The position numbers and the translations under genes were made by a program. From Circinella umbellata (Eukaryota; Mucoromycota; Mucoromycetes; Mucorales; Lichtheimiaceae): 64,000 bases of DNA. Positions 36,301 to 48,878 of the stretch are shown here, piece by piece. Position 1 is the stretch's first letter. Every line of letters starts with the position of its first letter. Where the stretch lies: contig JAIWNF010000009.1 in the NCBI GenBank assembly GCA_025093555.1, positions 186,001 to 250,000 of the forward strand. The letters run 5' to 3'. The notes beneath the pieces were generated by a model that was not told the origin of the DNA, did not search any database, and saw nothing but the letters and a program-made list of their open reading frames with translations.

Positions 36301-39300
36301 TGATCAAGGTGCTACTCCTAGTAGTGTGATGACGCTTCCAGCAGGTGATTTAATGACCACTCTGAACTATAGTTTGTCCCAAGACTTTATGAATATGGCA
36401 TATTTGATTCTTGACCGTAACCCAAACATTTTAGGTATGTATAATAGTAAAATATTCCTTTCTTGGAGGATATTTTTTATGTAAATATGTTGACATTATC
36501 CTTGTATATATTAGAGTCATTACATGATGCCTTGAGGACGGGTAAATTTCATGTTGCAGATATCTTATTGAATTCTGCTTCAACTTCTGCTCTTTCAAGC
36601 ATCACATCTGAAGGTCACAATTTGTGGCATATTGTTGCTAATTTCAAACCTTTCGACAAGTAATTTGAAGCTCTTTTTTTTTTCTTTCTGGTTACTGGAT
36701 CCAATTATTGTGAGGATGATTTACTGATACTAATAATTATAATTTTTTACTGCTTTTGTACTATATAGAGAAATTTGGGATGAATATTTACCAGATGTTA
36801 TTACCAAGATCACTGAGCTCGGATTACCATTTATATCTGATGTTCATCAACGTACACCTCTTCATTATGCAGCAATGCATGATCAATCCACTCTTTTGAG
36901 CAATTTAATATCAGCCGGCGGTAGTGAAATTAATCAATTGGATAAACATGGATTATCCGAACTTTGGTACGCTGCTTCGTCACATAGCATTCATTCTGTC
37001 AAGGTAAAAGAAAGAAAAAAAAACATAATAATATCAGGAGTTGGAAATGTGACATTTATTTATTTTTTCTTATCGAGTAAATTCTAACTAAAAAAAAAAC
37101 TGTGTATATTTATTTGTTCGTTATTTTTTTTACACGAATTTTAGTTGTTGGTGGAAGCAGGTGCTCGCATTGAAGTTGGTACAAGTACAATAGAGAAAGA
37201 ATCTGCTCTGTTACTTGCTGTCAAGAGTAAAGATATTAATTTGGTCAAGGCCCTTTTGAAAGCTGGCGTTCCTATTGATGATGATAGTGTTCATGGAAGA
37301 CCTAATGGTATAATGCAAGCTTGTATGGATAAATCTGATAACATTTTAAAGGTAATAAAATTATATAGTAAATTATTCAGTAATATGGATGGATCATAAA
37401 TAATGAGTTGATTATTGATATGTCATTATTGGGTATTATTATTTAGGAACTTTTGGACGTAGGTATTGATCCTAATGTACCATCCTCTGCTACTTATTTT
37501 GTCAACGACAAAAAGAAATCAATTATCATTCATCCAGTATTTATTGCTACTGATTCAACATTCAAGGTAAAATTTCGTCAATAAAATAGAAAAGAGAGAA
37601 GAGAAAGAGCTAACTGATAAATCTTCAATATAATGTATCCATAGGTATTGATCACTGGTGGAGCCGATGCGAATGTTGTTAGTCCTAAAGAGGAACCTTG
37701 GTTAGGTCGCTCATGCTTTATGTATCTGGGTGCAGCAGACAATAATAAAGAATCTTTAATGGTAACTTTTGATTGTTATTAGATATATATATATATTTAT
37801 GGTATCAATTCATATCTTTAACGTTTCTCTCTTTTTTTAAAAAAATAAACTAGTTATTACTCGAGAACAATGTCAATGTTGATTTGCAAGATTTGAACTC
37901 GGATCGTACTATTTTCTATCATTATTTCTTTGACAGTGCTTTACCAAATCGCGTAAGTAACTTCATACAAATTTTCATGACTTCACTAATAATATATGGA
38001 AAAAGAAACAAAAGCTTATAAATGGTTCTACTATTCCGATTTTTTTTTACAGAAAATTATGATAGATCATATGATGAAACATAATAATCCCAATGTAAAT
38101 ATTGTCGATCCAGTAACTGGTATGACACCCTTAGAATTTGCTATTCGTAAGCATCATTCTATTAATGTTGAGGTATGTATATAACGCTATGTAAATTGAT
38201 CGAAAGAACTACAGCTATTGTGTTTCGTGTTCCTGAATTTTTAATTATTATTATTATTTGTTTTATAGTGGTTATTGGGACTTGGTGCCAATCCAAATAT
38301 AACTAGTTGCAAAACAATTGCTACTAAACGTGGTGAAAATATTGACTTGTACAATTGGGGACCTATCAACGCCATCTTCCATGCTATTGCTCAGAACGAC
38401 TTAACTATTTTGCAAACTATGTGTACCAAAACAAAACATGATATTGATTGGAAGGCAACTGATAATGAAGGACGTAATGCTGTTTCATTTCTTATTAATA
38501 CAAACTACTCTTATGAAAACATTGATATTTTTAAGTACCTTGTCGAGACCATTGGAGATGATTTCGATGAACTTGCTGCAGCACCTGATAATAATGGTAA
38601 GAAAAATTAAAGAAAGTTGATTTAATTATTATTATTTTTTACAACTTGTTTGGAAAGATTATATAAGATGTTATAAAAACACTAAAAAAATGTATTTATT
38701 GATATTATAAAAGGACGTCAAGCCATTGAATATGCTTACACACGCGAACGCAAAGAACTTTATAAAGAACTTGCGAAGCTTGGTCTTACTATTGAAGATG
38801 TAGAAATGGAGGCTGCTGACGAAATTAATCAAGATGAACAGTCAATGAATATTGATGAATATATTACTATGCAGGCCATTGAAGAAGATGCCGAAGCTGA
38901 ACGTGCTATCTTGGAGGCTGAAGCCAAAGCTGAAGAAGAAGCAAACAAAGAAAACATAGAAAACGAAGACAAAGACAAAGAAAAGAAAACTGTAGGTGTT
39001 GTTGATCCTGCTTCAAAAATGGGAAAAATTGGCGTCGTTCTCTTGGACGAGAATAATGACCCATATGATATTTTAGTTCAAAAAGTTGACGTTGCTGCTT
39101 ATTTATATGGATGCAATATGTAAGTTATTTTGGTTCAAGATTATGGAAAATAAGAACTACGTACTCAATTGTATACTAAACAAAACAAAAAGGTTTTACA
39201 AGCTATCTGTTATCTACAATACTGTACTCGACCTCTATGTTCTCTGGACACGTTGGGGTTCATTTGGTGAGGCGGGCATGCATCAAAAGACACCATTCTT

Positions 39301-41459
39301 AACGAAGGAAGAAGCTGTAGCTGAATTCAAGTCGATTTTCAAATCCAAGACGGGCAATATCTGGGAAGACCGTAAACCAGAAACATTTGTACCCAAACCA
39401 GGTCGCTTTGAACTTATGCTCGCTAAACCACCCAAGAAACCTGTCATTCTCAAAAACTTCGAATTCGTCAAGTCAAGTGTACCATCCCAGCTACCTTCGG
39501 CAATTTACAATTCCATGAATATCTTTTGTAACTTTGAAGCTTTGAATCAAGGGTATAAACAACTCGAATTGGATATTCCTGCTGGACAAATTCCTCAGAA
39601 ACGAATCGATGAAGCTTATGAAATTCTTGATAAACTGAGTTTATTGGTAGAAGAAATCAGCTCTCAAGCTGTATTCACAACCAAGGAAGAGCGCGCCAAA
39701 AAGAAAGGTAATACAATTATTTTCATTAAATTAAAAATCACGATTTATAACGAAAAAAAAAGGAACAAGACGCTTAATTTTTTTTATGACGACTATGTGT
39801 ATGTATATATATAGAATTGGAACATAAAATAGTTCAGTTAAGTAACCAGTATTATCGATTATTACCCAAGACCTCTCAAAACAAGGGTATACAAGCTATT
39901 TCCCGAAAGTTTACATTAGATACAGAACGTGGGCGATTGAACAACGTCAATTACCTTAATTTTTCTATGAATGTTTTATTGGCAGCTAAACGCCGTGCAT
40001 CTGAAATCCACCCCTTCGACTACTGTTTCCGCTCTTTACACTGTCAAATCAACGAGATCGAAAAAGACACAGCCGAATTCCGCATGATTAAAAAGTACAT
40101 GTTAACTACATCCAAGAAAACCGAATATGAAATTTCTCACTTGTTCAGTCTCAATCGTGAAGGTGAAGATGCAAGATTCGAACAACATGCCAATAACAAG
40201 AACCGAAAGCTTTTATGGCATGGTTCCCAAACAAGTAACTTTTTGGGTATTTTAAAACAAGGTCTTCGAACAAAACCAGCTATTGCTGAACAAACTGTAA
40301 GCATTTTTTTTTTCACGTTGTATTTTTCAAACAGTAAAAAAAAAATCATAACATAAGGAACAGTAAAAGAATTCTAACATACACACATACATTTTTTTCT
40401 AAAAAAAAAAAATAGGGATCCATGTTTGGAAATGGTATTTACTTTGCTGATATGTTTGATAAATCTGTTAATTATTCCAGTAATGGCTTCTATGAAAAAA
40501 AGCATCCCGGTTATGCACTTTTATTATTATCTGAAGTCGCCCTTGGAGAAGAATGTGAAATGTCTTATTATGCCGAATACTTATATGACAAGAACAAACA
40601 TATGTCTGTTCGAGGTCTGGGTGCTGAAGGTCCCAATCCAGCCAATGCCATATATGACAAAAGTGGTGTCAAGATACCTATGGGACCTTCAATCGAATAT
40701 ACTGCTTCCAGGAACACTTTTTTCAGCTATCGATCTATCAATTATAATGAATTCATCGTCTATGACGAAAGTCAAATCAAGCTTAAATATATGGTTCTCG
40801 TACGCAATAACACATATTGCGAATTATGTCAACAAAAGTTCACCGATTCAACCATTTCAAATCTTTCTGAATATCAAGATAAAAGTGATATTTCACTCCA
40901 TGGACATTCAGCCTTGGGTGAATATGAAAATGTACTTATACAAATCTGGATCTCCAATAGTGATAAAACAGATAAAGAGTTATTTGGTGAACATTTAGAT
41001 GCATTCCTTGAAGCTGAAAGTTACAGTAAGTATCAGTCTTTTTTTTTTAATATTATAAGTCAAAGTTCTTATTATTTTCTAAATGAAAATCATTTTTTCT
41101 AACTTTTTTTTCATTATTTTGTTTTAGAATCACGTTGGAAGCCAAGTATGCCTATTGATCGAAACAGCAAAGTGTGTACCGATTGCGCACAGGCCATGGC
41201 AACAATGATGCTTGTAGAACAAGCCGAAAATCAACTCCCTGAAATTTTCCAAAAACGTGAACCATGTCAATATGGAGAAAAATGTACAAAGAAGAATGAT
41301 CTGAATCATGCCAAGGCATATAAGCATTGGTTCCTGCCAAATGTAAAAGATGAGTCCGAAAAACAAGTAGAAACCATTGAACATATTGATTCGGATGCTT
41401 CAACTTCTGACACAAGTAGTGATGTTGATATGAGTGATGTCGATGATGATGATGATTAA
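30344..41459 (+). CDS. Giant poly(ADP-ribose) polymerase: chromo-like, ankyrin array, WGR, PRD, PARP catalytic, PBZ-like finger
   Basis: 23 exons (30344-30421, 30508-30672, 30765-31564, 31657-31987, 32091-33126, 33208-33668, 33779-33985, 34098-34893, 35005-35553, 35685-36434, 36515-36659, 36769-37003, 37145-37351, 37447-37566, 37645-37761, 37854-37952, 38053-38172, 38269-38596, 38714-39119, 39193-39707, 39815-40296, 40416-41025, 41128-41459) total 8,889 nt in frame: 2,962 residues. Order: basic N-terminus; chromodomain-like segment about 72-125; basic Ser/Thr-rich linker; about 20-25 ankyrin repeats between roughly 255 and 2200; acidic Glu/Ala/Lys linker; WGR about 2285-2400 (RWGSFGEAG, NIWEDR); PARP regulatory domain about 2430-2610; catalytic domain with H2624 (LLWHGS), Y2658 (GIYFADM), E2761 (YNEFIVYD); two CxxC pairs; PBZ-like finger C2899/C2905/H2913/H2919; acidic tail. 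The complete H-Y-E triad predicts polymer synthesis from NAD+, most likely nuclear. The donor of exon 7 (GTTAGT) is the least certain junction. Confidence 0.93.
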
Positions 41460-42428
41460 ATTGATATCCTATTAAATTATGCTTGATATATTTATTTTAA
41501 TAATTACTTTATGCCCCCTTCTTTCTTTTTCTGTTTCAATCTCTTTTTTTTTTATGTAAAATTAATAACAATAATAATAAAAAAAACTGTTGTATGATAT
41601 ATTCTATACCTATTAAAAACATTTTGTCATTTGACTCATAATCTACTGATATTGACACACGAATAATGTTAGATTAGTAAATGAAAATAAAAACTAGGTA
41701 ACTTACAGCTATTATATTTTCAGATACATATTTTTTTTTTCACTTTCAAAAAGGCTTTTCAATAAAGTCAAAGTTCAACAATGAAAGTGTTAGTACACTA
41801 TATCAAAATGTAAAGTCAGAAACATGAATGTATTGGATAATTAAAATTGGGTTGCTCACGCGGTTTTTTTAATCGCATGATAGTGATGCCATATTTTGTG
41901 GTATAGTTCCAGATATGTGGAACAAAAGATCTTGCTACCTTAGTCATGTGTTTAAACGCGTGACTATATTAATTTGAAGATCACTTCAAGTTTAAATGTC
42001 AGTTTATTAATGTTGTTAGATTTGACATATTGAATGATCTTCCTTAAAAAAAAAAAAACACACAGACAAAATCACTTTTCTCGTTGTCCCACCCAAAAAA
42101 AATTGTGGAACAAAGCAAATCACTGACCTTTTTTTTTATAACTTCTAGTCTAATTTAGTAACACATAAAACTGAGACAAAATATTTATCTTTAGAAAAAA
42201 AAAAGATGGGATGATTTTAATATTAATTAAAAAAAAAAGGTCGTTGCTTTATGTAGGATAGTATTAACGGGGGAAAAATAATAGTAAAACAGAGAACACA
42301 AAAGTGTTGAATCACAAAAATTAAAAAAGTAGGAAAGGTTTTTTTGTTTAAAGAAAAGGAAAAGTAAAAAAATAATAGTAGATAAAAACAAAATTATTGT
42401 ATGAAAACAAAATATATAAGTAGACTAT
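41460..42428. other. Convergent 3' intergenic region
   Basis: 969 bp between the stops of the PARP gene and ERG11. A/T-rich with homopolymer runs; no gene seen. Confidence 0.5.
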
Positions 42429-44426
42429 TTACTCTCTCCAAGTATATTTAATATTGCTTGGTTTTCCAGGCACGACAACCATGGAGGTATAATCGGGCGT
42501 GGGTACACCTTCATTTTCAAGTTCAAAATCAAATGTACGAAGGAAAACGGTAATAATGGTTTTGAGTTGCAAATAACCAAATTGTTCACCAATACAACGA
42601 TGACGACCAGCACCGAAAGGAAGGAAGGGTGAGTTGGAAGAAATACCAACAGCACCGAAACCATAATCAATATTAGCATCATCTCCAACTTCCATTCGAT
42701 GAACAGGATCAGACTTTTCGAGCCAACGGTAAGGATTGTATCGAGTAGGTTCATTGAAGTATTTTTCATCGACTTGAGTAACACCAGGAGCAGCACAAAT
42801 GAAATTACCCTTAGGAATTTCATATCCAGACTTTTCATAAACGATCTTGTCAGCAACAACTTTGCGCATCATTTGGAAGATGGGTGGATGAAGTCGTAAA
42901 GTTTCACGAATAGTAGCTTCGAGCAATGGCATATCCTTTAAGTTTTCAAAAGTTAATTCAGCCTTGAGAGATCCCAATTTTTCAATTTGTTCTTGACGTA
43001 AAGCAGCAATCAATTCGGGTTGATTAGCTAATTCCAAAATGGTCCAAGCAGAAGTAGTAGCAGAAGTATGTTGACCACCAAATAAGACAGCAATCATAAT
43101 ACCAGCAATATGTCTATCAGGGATTGAAGTACCATCCTTATATGTGGAATCCATTAAAGCTTGGAGCAAATCAGTATTACTCTATATAAAGAATAACGTG
43201 AAACGATGAGTCTTCTTTTTTTTTTTGGTCATTATTGTCAAAAGCATTTCTATTACTATGTGTTAATAAACATACGCTGTCATTATCTTTCTTACGACGT
43301 TGAATAATGCTGGAATAAATGCTGGCCATCTTCTCACATGCAATATCACGCTTCTTGTACGATGGAAGAGGAAGGTTGGGGAACATAAAGTTAATAGGCT
43401 TGAAGCCTTGATCAAGATCATAATACAATCCAGCAACACTTCCATCCAAAGCAGCACGAATTTCTTTGCCCATTAAACAGCGCGAAGCAGTACAAATAAT
43501 AAGTTGACCTAAAGTTTCATAAGGGTCGAATACACCAGATGGTTTCTTTAATTGCTTAAAAAAATCATTTGTTTCTTGCACAATCATGGGGACATGTTGA
43601 CGGAAGCACTCCGAGTTAAGACCAGCCTTAATGAATCTATTCATCAAAATATAAATAAGAATGTGTGTTCGATCCAAACTTCCCTCTTCTTTTTTTTTTC
43701 CTTCTTATTTCCTCTTCTTTATAATTATAATCCTTATTTTTTTTTACCTCTTTTGTTCCATGAAAATACTGTGTGGGGCATCATAAACAACGTCACGTCC
43801 GAAAACATATTTGGTCATATCATTGTATGCTTCAGCAGCAGATGACAAGTTTTGTTTAGCATTGAATACAAATTGATTACCATCAGCACCTAAACAGACA
43901 GTGACACGTTTACCAACCATATAGAAAGTAAACACATCACCATATTTCTTTTGACACTTCTTTAAAAATTCGATTGGGCTCCTATATATATATATATATA
44001 CATACATTTTGTATCAGTACATATTATTTCCTGTTTGGGCATAACAATAAGCTCGATCTGTATGCTTTTTTCTTGATTCGTAAATTTATCACCTAGCAAC
44101 AAGCTTTCCTTTTTTTTTTGGTTTCTAAGAATGAAAGGACTACTAAAAACTTACATGCCAAACTCAATAGCATTACCCATGAAAGGAATTGCGGAGAAGA
44201 CGACGGGTGGTTGGCGAGGATCTTTAGGTACAATCTATAAACGATAATATTATTTAATGAGACATGTTTCTTTTCTATATCAATTTTTTTTATCATCTAA
44301 AATGTTCTTTCTTTCTTTCTTTACCAATTGAGATAAAATATGGATGGCAAAAGCCACACCAAGAGCAAGAGCTCCATATGTGAGCAATGTGGGTAGATGT
44401 GAAACTACCGCAGAGAGAAGAGCCAT
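42429..44426 (-). CDS. ERG11: Lanosterol 14-alpha-demethylase, cytochrome P450 CYP51
   Basis: Five exons (44426-44325, 44234-44155, 43981-43748, 43636-43276, 43181-42429) give 509 residues, the normal CYP51 length. An N-terminal membrane anchor (about 12-31) precedes the P450 fold: B-helix/substrate-recognition region YVFGRDVVYDAPHS, I-helix GGQHTSATTSAW, ExxR in ETLRLHPP, and the haem-binding loop PFGAGRHRCIG with the cysteine ligand. The enzyme removes the 14-alpha-methyl group in ergosterol synthesis at the ER and is the azole target. Y127 corresponds to the tyrosine of Candida Y132; mucoralean CYP51 F5 proteins are reported to carry Phe there, so this copy looks like the tyrosine type. 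Codon use is more biased than in neighbouring genes, in keeping with high expression. Confidence 0.96.
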
Positions 44427-46785
44427 CTCAAGTGGTTGTGTGATGAAGGTGAAAAGAAGTGTAAGAGTTTAAAAAAAAAAAAAAAAGAGAGAGTTAAATA
44501 AAGAAAAATGGTTTGCTTTTTTTCTTTCCCTCCTTTTAGACTTCATGGCGGTCACAGATAGAAAGAAAAGAGTCGGGCCGTATGCGCCGTACCTCGTTTG
44601 TGTAACTGTAAATATCGGACTTGGTGGCAGACCGTGGTTTTTCATATTCTTTCTTCTTGTATATATAATATAATAACAATTTTATTGGATTCATGGATTA
44701 ATAAAAGCCATTCTATCTCAGGATCTATAATAATTATATATAGCTTTTTTTGTTTTTCAGCAAAAGTTTTTTTTTAATGTATTATTGAAAAATAGAGTAA
44801 GTCGAGAAAGAGGATCTTTGTGTATGCTCCTTTGGTTACACAAAAAAAGCAAAGGAAGTAATTTATTTTTGATCTCCAACGAACATCAGGCCAGAAAAAA
44901 AAACGTTAATATGAGAACCTTTTTGGTTTTCAACAAATAAAATGAATGCTCCACTGCTCTAAAGTTCACCTACTAACAATGCAACATGGCAATTTTATAT
45001 TTAGTAAATTAAGGAAAAAGAGTCTGATAATTATAATTATAATTTTAATGAAATATAGTATTTATTTTTGGAAATCTCAATATATTATGATACAAAGAGT
45101 AAAAGTAGGAACCTTTTTAATACAATTAAAATAAAGAACGTCAATCATTTACACCGATTATTTTTTTAGATGACGGACTAAAAGAATATAGTAAAAAAAG
45201 AGCTGGTAGTTCATAAAAGAAATTTTATGCAACGATAGGTACCAACATCGTCTGCAAGAACATCCGGTAACAACTAAATAAACTTCTAGAACTAATAAAA
45301 TCTGGGTAATACTTTTCTATATCGTTATGGACTGTACAGTGCCATTGGATCTTACAATAGGAATATCTAAATGATGGCCATATGCTTTTTTTTCTATAAC
45401 AAAAAAAAGAAGTATTAATCGACAGTTGATATATAACTAATAATTCTCGTAAAGTGACTAATTATATTCATTATATATTTTCACATGAAGAAAGTGATTA
45501 TATGCAAAATGATTGTGTTCAAAATCAAGGGATTGGTGGACATATACCAGTCCACTTCTCAGTGAATTGCTGTGCTCATTCAATATTTGGGCAAGTTTGT
45601 TTTTCCTTTGAAGATTCTTCAACTAAATATTTTTCTTTATAATATATATTTAGCGTAGCATGACTTCTTTGTTTTATAAACAGAGGGAAAAAAAAGTCGA
45701 TATACTTTTCTACATTTGTTATTTTTAGTTGAATACCAGAAAACCTTCTTCCTATATGGATTTGTATGTACATCGCCCCTATTTTCTGTAAGTACGTCCG
45801 TGATATAGTAGCTAACTGCTATGGTTTATTTCTTAGTTCATCCCGTGTTAGAATAGTAGCAGTAGTAGACCATGATAACCATATAGACTTTTTGTTTTGT
45901 TATCAGAGTATTGTGAACCAAAAACACTAACTATATAAGGTATTTTGTTTCTTTGCTTGTTGAAAAGTTAGTAAATGTGCATGAGAGTAATACAATTTAC
46001 TTTATTAAATTTTTCTAGTTGAAGTATAATCATTTTGTTTTTATTTTTTATAAATGTTTTACGTATCTTTATTCGTTTCTTATATATTTCAATGTTATAG
46101 AAACATATAAACAAAAATAATGTATGTAGTTTATAAATAAAATGATTATAAAATGATATAAAATTCACTGTGGTAACATCTTAATACATTCGCAGTAATT
46201 TCTTTCGGTCAATAATTCATATTTGTTTCATCAATGAACTGTTCCCCCGGGATAACTTTTTTCGAGATAATTATTTTTTCTTTGTAGTATATAGTACCAC
46301 ATCAACGTAAGAATAAATGTGAAACCCTATATTACAATTTTATGTTTTTTATTTTATTTATTGATTAAAACAACTAACTGTACATACATAATAACATTGT
46401 ATTATGAAACCAATTATTAGTTCAACAATGAAAGGGCTCTGTTATTCGCTATAGTAAGTTAATTTTTTTATTTTTTTTTAAAAAAAAGAAAACGATTTGA
46501 TTATTGTGTTTTGCATTCAAATAACCTCGTGATTTAATAAATGTTCATTTATAGGATTGATATTTCAAGACATTTAATATAACAGTCATAATAATTGTAG
46601 AGACTCCAATTTCCCATTCAACTATTCAAAATCATTGAATATATAAACGATAGATAGACAAATGATGACATACTGTACTTTATTTATGGAAATACACAAT
46701 ATTTTAAAATTACTGATGGTAAGATGTAAACTTGAATAAGGAATAATACGATATAAAATAAATAATATTACAATGTAAAAATGAC

Positions 46786-46830
46786 GAATAATAATTCGAT
46801 ATAACTTAATGAATAATAATTCGATGTAAA
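46786..46830. repeat. 25-bp tandem duplication, second copy partial
   Basis: GAATAATAATTCGATATAA at 46786 recurs 25 bp later at 46811 with one A-to-G difference. Confidence 0.75.
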
Positions 46831-47172
46831 CAACTTGGATATAATCATAATTAAAATGGTTAAACCTATGATCTGTGATTTGTTATAGGGGAAAAGTGTG
46901 AGGTATAGGTCTCATTTCACTCGTATACTCTTCAATGACATTGATGACAGATAATTTATTGTCTTCCATGACCTCTTAAACTGGAAAAATCACTGTCATG
47001 CTCTACTTGTAATATACTATGATAGTTATCAGTATGTTGAAGCGTTCCTTGTCGTAACGAAGAGCTTCGTTATGTGAAATTGATATGATTTATGTTAAGA
47101 AAATATAGTAAAGGTTATAATTAACTTGATAATTATAGATAAATGGTATGTGGGAGTTCTAATATTCAGGAA

Positions 47173-47626
47173 TGTTACGTCTGAAACCACAAAAAGAGAA
47201 GTCTTAATAAAATTAACAAAAGAAAGAATTCGATTATAAAGATTTTATTTACGAAAGATAATTTATTTAAAGATAAGAAAATAAAGAAAAATAGAACTGA
47301 AGAAAAAAATTGAAGGTGGAAAAAGGGCAAGTATTTATACTACTTGCTTTTGTAAAAATAACCGATAGCTTTTGTAAAAATAATCAATAGCTTTTGTGAA
47401 AAGTCACAATTGCTCTTGTAAAAAGAAGCAATTGCTTTTGTGAAAAGACTCAAAAATGGGATCCAATCAAATCATACAAAAGATAACTATACTATAAGAA
47501 GAATTGTAGTATGGAATATATAATAAGAAAAGAAAACAACAATAATAATAACAATAAATAATAATATTACTGGTAACACTACTGCTAATAATAACTATAT
47601 TTATTAAAAAATATATGGGTAACGGT
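47173..47626. mobile_element. Candidate solo LTR, about 450 bp
   Basis: Begins TGTTACGTCTG. The 5-mer AGGAA precedes it (47168-47172) and recurs at 47627-47631, which would be a 5-bp target duplication, and GTAAC lies near the right end. The right end does not finish in CA, so the call is tentative. A similar TGTTACGTC start occurs at 10544. No reverse transcriptase or integrase frame is present. Confidence 0.35.
47347..47456. repeat. 22-bp minisatellite, five copies
   Basis: Units start CTTTTGTAAAAA or CTTTTGTGAAAA at 47347, 47369, 47391, 47413 and 47435, exactly 22 bp apart with diverged 3' halves (AACCGATAG, AATCAATAG, GTCACAATTG, GAAGCAATTG). Confidence 0.85.
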
Positions 47627-47731
47627 AGGAAGGTTACAATGTATAGTCACATCTATGTAAAATAGAAATAAAACGTATATACCTTGTAACTTGTTCTTAA
47701 ATATGCTGTAAACTCTCTGTTTCTGCTGCTG

Positions 47732-48347
47732 TTGTTGCTACTTTTTCTATTTATAATTGTTCAAAGGCTTCTTAAAATGACTATCATGATTATTTCAATT
47801 TTCAGTGAGCATGTGTTTAGTCGCCCAATGTTCTTTGCAGAGTCTGAGATTGATAGGCATACAGCTCCAGACTACTTTCATAAACACGTCAATGACAAAT
47901 TATCTGCCCGTTTCATGGATTCTCGTCCAGGTCATAGTTGTTGTCATGTCGAAGAATGTCTTTTGAGTTTGTTTACGAATTAAAAAGCATCATTATGAGA
48001 CAATTTATATCCAATGTTACTCTTCGCTCCACTTTCATGGTATTGTACATAACGTCTGCTTTATGATCATCAATGTTTTAATACTCTTCTCTTTTGATTA
48101 CAAAATCGATTATATGTTCTTTTGTTGCTCTGATGCAGACGGAGCAGGTTTTCTTTCCCTTTAAAACTTTATGCTTTCTTGGTACTACGGAAATTACGGT
48201 TGATATGTTTGGTGAATCTTGATCAAGGAACGCGACTGACAAAATATGGATACCCTTGTGGAAAGACAGGGCACGGTTCAATTGATCGCTTATATGTTTG
48301 TGACGCTTCAGAAATTGTTTGTCCGGTTGGAGTTTTGACGTCAACAA
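47732..48347. other. Unrecognised small open frames, possibly a gene remnant
   Basis: A plus frame at 47732-47983 contains SRPGHSCCHVEEC and a minus frame at 48347-48078 contains KKTCSVCIRATKEH. The base composition here is less A/T-skewed than in the surroundings and both frames have ordinary amino-acid usage, which suggests decayed coding sequence. I recognise neither. Their position between two LTR-like sequences would fit a degraded insertion, but that is inference. Confidence 0.25.
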
Positions 48348-48568
48348 AAGAAAATTTATTTTATTATGTGTAATAAAGATATGATGAAGGAGCCAATGGT
48401 TTTAGGAAAAATAAAAAGATTATAAATAAATATAGTGGAAATATACATCGTTTTTTTATGAAATGCAATTAGTTTGGATAAACCAATTCATTTATTTAGT
48501 TACCAGTTTGTTGTAACGTATAAAAATCAAAGGCATCTTTAGATTTACATAACTACCTTTATTATTAT

Positions 48569-48878
48569 TATTACGTACCACTATTATTATTATTATTAAA
48601 GTATCACGAAATGCCAAACTACGTGATACTATTGGTGCGTGCTCCGACACTTTTATGTCGACACTTTTACGACGAAGCAATGACACTTTTCTGTCATTGC
48701 AAATAGTATAAATAGCCCCAAAATAATTTAAATAAATCTTTTCTTCAGTTCTCTTTTTATCTTTAAAATCCTTCAGTCTTTTAACAATTAAATTGACCTA
48801 ACAGTCGTTTCCTTTGAGCATAAAGTCTCTTTAACTCATTATACGATTTCTTCTCTTTTGTGCGATTCAGACGTAATA
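48569..48878. mobile_element. Second LTR-like element with hairpins and TATA box
   Basis: Ends TATTACGT and ACGTAATA are inverted relative to each other. Inside are AGTATCACG/CGTGATACT (48600-48608 with 48622-48630), three copies of GACACTTTT forming stem-loops, including the perfect 9-bp stem GCAATGACA/TGTCATTGC (48677-48685 with 48692-48700), and a TATAAATA box at 48707-48714. No matching target duplication was found. Confidence 0.35.
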
